Positions 63,004 through 64,000 of a DNA stretch of 64,000 nucleotides are shown here, piece by piece; position 1 is the stretch's first letter; every line of letters starts with the position of its first letter. The stretch covers positions 62,497,001 through 62,561,000 of the forward strand of contig NC_133026.1 in the NCBI RefSeq assembly GCF_048771995.1, given 5' to 3'. Source of the DNA: Taeniopygia guttata. Taxonomy: Eukaryota; Chordata; Aves; Passeriformes; Estrildidae. The notes under the pieces were generated by a model. It did no database searches. It saw nothing but the letters and a program-made list of their open reading frames with translations, and was not told the DNA's origin. Made by a program: the position numbers and the translations under genes.

Positions 63004-64000
63004 ACAAACCAGAAAACAGAGACTGATGAAGGATCTCCAGACGCTGGAAACGCCTGAACAAACAGACACACAGAAATCAGACATCCCAGCTGACACCGCA
63101 GACAGAGCCCAGCACCCCCACCATTCATTAACCTTGACACAAATGCACCAAAATGTGGATGCATCTGAAGCATGTGGGACCCCCTGGCCACATATGAAGC
63201 ATCCATACAGCAGCTACAACATATCCTGAGGCTGTTGTCTCTGCCCATGGGCCGTAAATACATGTCTAGCCTGTATTTCCATCTGGGGCTTTAACTACCC
63301 AAGAACCCTTACTGCATTTGCTATAAAATAAAAACAAGATACCAGTAAAGCAGCCAGTATCCTGGAACCAGTTGTGCCTTCTTCACTTGTTCAGTCATGC
63401 AACAGAGCTCAACTCAGAGCGGGGAAATTTGTTAGTGAGGTCATGGTGAAAGGCTGTTCTCATGCTTTTTTCTCAGCTCTGGCCCTTGTCTGGACTGCTA
63501 ATGGAAAACATGCACAAACTCCTCCCAGGAAAACTTTGCTCTCTGTCTTGTTTACCTATACTGTACTTGGACAATTAGTTCTTATTTCAAGTGATTTAAA
63601 TGCTATAAACACCTATGTTTATAGTGTTTGAGGTAAATTGGAGTCCCACTGGCTCCTTTTTTTTTGCCACAAACCCCCCTCCAAATACCACAAACTTCTA
63701 AGATTCCTTCACCCTGCACACAGGGGAGCCAACAGGCTGGGCGACGGGAGGGATGACACTGCCTAACCTAGTGTGGCACTCACCTGTGCCTGGGAGATTG
63801 CTTTATTTTTTATTACACAGTCACTGACCTCATTCAATCCTTTTGACATTTTCTCTGTCCCCTTCTAGACCAAGATCCCCGGGCAGAGTCCTTAAGACTG
63901 AAAAGGATTTGCTTTCAGCTTGTGACCAAGCGGAGGTAACAGCTCTGCACAGAGCAATATGTGTCTGGAATAGCATGGCACAAGAAGCACCAGAAGCCTG

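Larger units (their letters stand above)
59508..64000 (-). other. Part of PXDC1 intron 1; exon 1 not reached
   Basis: About 4.5 kb upstream of exon 2. I looked on the minus strand for the GC-rich first coding exon (start of the PX domain) and found no sequence encoding it, so it must lie beyond the window. Contents are AT-rich unique DNA, a small CAAA repeat (60485-60508) and an A run (62987-63003). No CpG-island-like promoter is visible. Open frames here are short and not recognised. Confidence 0.75.

Noticed and set aside
59508..64000. Search for PXDC1 exon 1 within the window
   Set aside because: No minus-strand sequence encodes the expected N-terminal PX residues with a donor in the needed phase. 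Exon 1 is placed outside.
1..64000. Previously undescribed biological system, CRISPR array, operon, tRNA or rRNA genes
   Set aside because: Nothing of the kind is visible. The window reads as ordinary songbird intergenic and intronic DNA around PXDC1.

Overview
This window is vertebrate nuclear DNA, almost certainly from a bird and most likely a songbird. The host call rests on three things. There are several CR1 LINE copies, including 3' ends of the kind typical of bird genomes. There is a solitary retroviral LTR that I recognise, from memory, as a passerine type. The one identifiable gene is the vertebrate gene PXDC1. Gene density is low, with long AT-rich non-coding stretches and no operon-like or prokaryotic organisation.

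The only protein-coding gene I can support is PXDC1 (PX domain containing 1) on the minus strand. Four coding exons are visible: 59507-59416, 59129-59012, 56297-56186 and 49735-49618, the last ending in a stop codon. All have canonical AG/GT splice sites and matching codon phases, and together they encode about 146 C-terminal residues. The first coding exon, roughly the first 85 residues, is not in the window and must lie beyond position 64000. A 3' UTR of about 1.46 kb runs down to a poly(A) signal at 48175-48180.

Layout: 1 to about 48150 is intergenic DNA downstream of PXDC1. It has no gene I recognise, but it holds a short CR1 scrap (4131-4200), a MIR-like ancient SINE (26811-26895), a solo LTR (33734-34123), an ancient CR1 (37995-38440) and several simple repeats. 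Positions 48155-59507 are PXDC1 from its 3' end to its second coding exon. The last intron contains a very long GGAA/TTCC tetranucleotide array (49975-50355) and three CR1 pieces, two of them abutting in opposite orientation. The preceding intron holds an ancient amniote-type CR1. Positions 59508-64000 are part of intron 1.

I found no undescribed biological system. The items most worth a second look are the large pyrimidine-rich (TTCC)n array about 240 bp upstream of the PXDC1 last-exon acceptor, the CR1/CR1 junction, the LTR with a probable target-site duplication, and a few AT-rich candidate conserved non-coding elements that only alignment could confirm.
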